DNA of 32,820 nucleotides from S010-25 sp964466455 (GTDB lineage Bacteria > Pseudomonadota > Gammaproteobacteria > SZUA-229): assembly GCA_964466455.1 (NCBI GenBank), contig CAYXNL010000023.1:1-32820 (forward strand), in the 5' to 3' direction. The notes beneath the pieces are model-generated. The model saw only the letters and a list, made by a program, of their open reading frames with translations. It ran no database searches and was not told the DNA's origin. Below are positions 30,773 through 32,820 of this stretch, piece after piece; positions within the stretch are counted from its first letter, which is position 1, and the number at the start of each line of letters is the position of its first letter. The translations under genes and the position numbers were made by a program.

Positions 30773-32071
30773 TTATTCTTCCTCTTTTACTGACGGCGGG
30801 CGACGTTTGCCGATATTTTTTCGTTCGCGCAGGCGGTTCTTTTTTACTACTGCTTTTTTCGGCCCTTCTTTTTTCCTTTTTTTCTTTTTACCTGAGGCAG
30901 CCTTACCGGACGATTTTAGTTTTTTCGGCCCCCGATATACCGCTTCAAATCCTTCAATATGAATAGGTTCGAACTTAAAATGCAGAAAATGTTCAATCCG
31001 AATCATCTGATTCCAGTCATTGGCATCAATTAGTGCGATGGCCGTGCCTTTGGCCTCGGCGCGTCCGGTTCGACCACTGCGATGAGCATAATCCTCCCCG
31101 CTGCGAGCCAGAGTAAACTGAATAATACAGTCGATATCCGGAATATCCAGCCCGCGTGCGGCAAGATCGGTTGCAACCAGTACCTGAATATTACCATGGC
31201 GTAACTTGCTGAGAATAGTATTGCGCTGTTTTTGCTCAAGTTCGCCATGCAGGGTACCCGCCAGGATTTCCTGTTGTTGCAGATAGCGACCAAGATTTTC
31301 CACCTGTTCACGGGTATTGGCAAATACCAGAATTTTTTTGCCCTCCCAACGTCTAACTAATTGTACGATAAGTGTTTGCTTGTGATTGATGTTATCGGCA
31401 AGTATGGCCTGATGGTGGATGTTTTCGTGCTTTTCACGAATGGTATTTAAGGTAATAGTTTCTGGCTGATGCAGTAGAACCGCAATGAGGGAGTGGAAAT
31501 ATTCGTGGTTTAAACTGGCTGAGAACAGCATGGTCTGGCGTTGTGGGCTACAGTAGGCGGCAATTTCCTTTACCTGGTCACTAAATCCCATGGATAGCAT
31601 TCGATCAGCTTCATCCAGTACCAGCACCTGAATATTGGCAGGGTCGATGGTTTCACGATATATATGCTCCAGCAATCTGCCGGGTGTGCCGATAATAATA
31701 TCGGGCGAATCTTTTTTGAGGCGGTGAAGCTGGTGTTTCGGGTCTTCACCACCGATAATAATGGTACTGTGCAGACCGGTAAATTCACTGAGCAGGTCGC
31801 ATTGTTTGTTGATCTGTCTGGCCAGTTCACGGGTTGGTACCAGAATTATTGCGCGTAATCCACCTTCACCTGTATTATCATCAAGCAGGTGTTGCAGTAA
31901 TGGAATAAGAAAAGCCAGTGTTTTTCCGCTACCGGTACGGGCGCTGACCAGTACATCTTTATATTCCAGAGCGGGTGGAAGAACTGCCTGCTGAACCTGA
32001 GTTGGCTGGGTGAATCCCATTTTATCAATGGCGGCGGAAAGAGCATCGTGCAATAAATAGGATGAAAACAC
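30773..32071 (-). CDS. DEAD-box ATP-dependent RNA helicase (SrmB/RhlE-like)
   Basis: The 432-residue protein has the full helicase set: Q-motif GFTQPTQVQ, motif I SARTGSGKT, Ia PTRELARQI, II DEAD (LDEADRML), III SAS (LFSASLN), IV ILVFANTREQ, V ATDLAARGLDIPD and VI HRSGRTGRA. The C-terminal tail is very basic (KKKKRKKEGPKKAVVKKNRLRERK) and likely binds RNA. Family members remodel rRNA or mRNA in ribosome assembly or decay; the exact subfamily cannot be set by eye. The start is GTG at 32071 with AGGT eight bases upstream. A 79-base inverted-repeat element lies just upstream and may carry or disturb the promoter. Confidence 0.93.
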   Translation of the reverse strand: MFSSYLLHDALSAAIDKMGFTQPTQVQQAVLPPALEYKDVLVSARTGSGKTLAFLIPLLQHLLDDNTGEGGLRAIILVPTRELARQINKQCDLLSEFTGLHSTIIIGGEDPKHQLHRLKKDSPDIIIGTPGRLLEHIYRETIDPANIQVLVLDEADRMLSMGFSDQVKEIAAYCSPQRQTMLFSASLNHEYFHSLIAVLLHQPETITLNTIREKHENIHHQAILADNINHKQTLIVQLVRRWEGKKILVFANTREQVENLGRYLQQQEILAGTLHGELEQKQRNTILSKLRHGNIQVLVATDLAARGLDIPDIDCIIQFTLARSGEDYAHRSGRTGRAEAKGTAIALIDANDWNQMIRIEHFLHFKFEPIHIEGFEAVYRGPKKLKSSGKAASGKKKKRKKEGPKKAVVKKNRLRERKNIGKRRPPSVKEEE

Positions 32072-32124
32072 AGTATAAACCTGAACTGGAAGCTGAATAT
32101 ATAAACTAATAAGGTATTACATGA

Positions 32125-32203
32125 GAGAGCTTTGCACAAAGAGCATTTTGAGACCATTTTTAACGCTGTTATAGCGGAAAAGATGCATTCGTGCAAAGTT
32201 CTC
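32125..32203. mobile_element. 79-base inverted-repeat element, possible MITE or insertion-sequence remnant
   Basis: The ends GAGAGCTTTGCAC (32125-32137) and GTGCAAAGTTCTC (32191-32203) are inverted repeats matching at 12 of 13 positions. The interior has a CGCT/AGCG stem and no ORF. The ends resemble terminal repeats of IS5-type elements as I remember them. No clear target duplication is visible. It lies between the divergent DEAD-box and DsrE-family genes. Confidence 0.55.
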
Positions 32204-32273
32204 ATTATAAATGCTTTGGTATAATAAACCTATTTTAAAGTAAACACTGAATTAATCAGCGTTTTCTTTCACA

Positions 32274-32322
32274 TACTAAGGAGAACGTCGTCTAATTACC
32301 GTTCTTCTTAGTAATTGAAACA
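32274..32322 (-). repeat. Interspersed repeat copy F, right-arm hairpin form
   Basis: ACTAAGGAGAACG (32275-32287) and CGTTCTTCTTAGT (32300-32312) form a stem with 12 of 13 pairs around a 12-base loop. It is followed by AATTGAAACAG. Read on the minus strand it matches the CTGTTTCA...ACTAAG...AGAACGGTAATTAG half of copy D. It ends 12 bases before the DsrE-family start codon and would form a hairpin in that mRNA leader. Confidence 0.75.
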
Positions 32323-32334
32323 GAGTACATATTT

Positions 32335-32811
32335 ATGCCTTCACATAATAAATTTCGTCGCCACTTTCTTTCTCTACTGGGGGTTGCAGGGGCAGGTTTA
32401 ACCATAAAAACAGCACAGGCACATCATACACCTACCCATTTTGAAGATAGAAGTGCTCATCAGGTTGTTTACCAGTGCAATAAAGCCGATAACGAATATT
32501 ATGGGCACATTTTATTCTCTGCCGGTGAGTTGGTCAGGAAGTATGGTGATGATGTTGAGGTTATTGTTGCCGCCTTTGGTCCCGGTATACAGTTACTGGG
32601 TGAGAATCCGACCCGTCCGGTAAAAAAAATTAATCAGCAAAGGGTCAAGTCGTTGGCGGATTATGGGGTATCTTTTCATGCCTGTGGGAATACAATGAAA
32701 TCGCTGGGCTGGAAAAAAATAGACCTGCTGGATGTGGCAAAAGTTGTTCCCATCGGGGTGGATGATATTATGCGGTTACAGGAAAAAGGCTTTAGTTATA
32801 TTGCTATGTGA
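32335..32811 (+). CDS. Tat-exported DsrE/DsrF-like family protein
   Basis: The 158-residue protein carries a twin-arginine signal (R8-R9 in FRRHFLSLLGVAGAG, cleavage expected after AQA near residue 29), so it should fold in the cytoplasm and act in the periplasm. The mature part has the DsrE-like alpha-beta fold: HQVVYQCNKADNEYYGHILF, DVEVIVAAFGPGIQLLGE and LADYGVSFHACGNTMKSLGW, ending VVPIGVDDIMRLQEKGFSYIAM. Two cysteines, C48 and C117, are the candidate redox or sulfur-carrying residues; C117 is in the position typical of the family. Cytoplasmic DsrE and TusD proteins relay sulfur, but the exported group has no settled role. No ribosome site is obvious, and a repeat hairpin occupies the leader. 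Confidence 0.88.
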   Translation: MPSHNKFRRHFLSLLGVAGAGLTIKTAQAHHTPTHFEDRSAHQVVYQCNKADNEYYGHILFSAGELVRKYGDDVEVIVAAFGPGIQLLGENPTRPVKKINQQRVKSLADYGVSFHACGNTMKSLGWKKIDLLDVAKVVPIGVDDIMRLQEKGFSYIAM

Positions 32812-32820
32812 TGGTTAATG

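Noticed and set aside
1719..32322. The interspersed repeats as a CRISPR array
   Set aside because: The copies are kilobases apart, differ in module content and orientation, have no regular spacers, and no cas genes are present.

Overview
This window looks like ordinary chromosome from a gammaproteobacterium. The evidence is gene content and synteny: mnmA-hflD, exbB-exbD-msbA-lpxK-ycaR, yciI/yciB/yciO next to a site-2 protease, trpS, scpA, scpB and rluB, ppiB-lpxH, cbpA-cbpM, rsd, yajD and a Rof-type protein. The SoxW-like double thioredoxin and the Tat-exported DsrE-family protein hint at a sulfur-associated or facultatively anaerobic lineage, but I cannot name a genus.

Layout. 1-422 is the start of an Old Yellow Enzyme gene running off the left edge. 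691-1724 holds dsbB and pncC. On the opposite strand follow hflD, mnmA and a DUF2062 membrane protein (1870-4158). 4314-13408 is a long plus-strand block: comEC, exbB, exbD, msbA, lpxK, a Trm112-like protein and the fused 23S rRNA methyltransferase RlmKL. It combines DNA uptake, energised envelope transport, lipid A synthesis and flipping, and ribosome modification. 13511-14959 carries rsd and an orphan outer-membrane beta-barrel gene on the minus strand. A tRNA-Leu(CAA) gene at 15131 precedes a small mercury-resistance operon: a MerR-type promoter, a decayed merT/merP scar, merC and merA. No merR lies in the window.

17735-18709 (minus) holds yciI and yciB. 18862-24429 (plus) holds yciO, the M50 protease, trpS, scpA, scpB and rluB. 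24528-25838 encodes a tandem-thioredoxin periplasmic protein and a Rof-like antiterminator, convergent with a GlcG/HbpS-type exported protein. yajD follows. Then comes a minus-strand run: DEAD-box helicase, PDZ-domain protein, ppiB, lpxH, cbpA and cbpM. A perfect FNR box lies upstream of cbpA. The window ends with the Tat-signal DsrE-family gene.

The most unusual non-coding structure is a modular interspersed repeat family with at least six full or partial members (1719, 10848, 13419, 19687, 26875, 32274). Its arms are shared and form hairpins. Two members carry an almost identical 55-base core, and two overlap the stop codon of the preceding gene. Other oddities are the merT/merP deletion scar, the one-base overlap between the Trm112-like gene and rlmKL where kdsB would be expected, short tandem duplications at several gene ends and in the RlmKL linker, and a 79-base inverted-repeat element upstream of the DEAD-box gene. 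I see no phage, no CRISPR array and no intact transposase. Most of the window is conserved housekeeping DNA.
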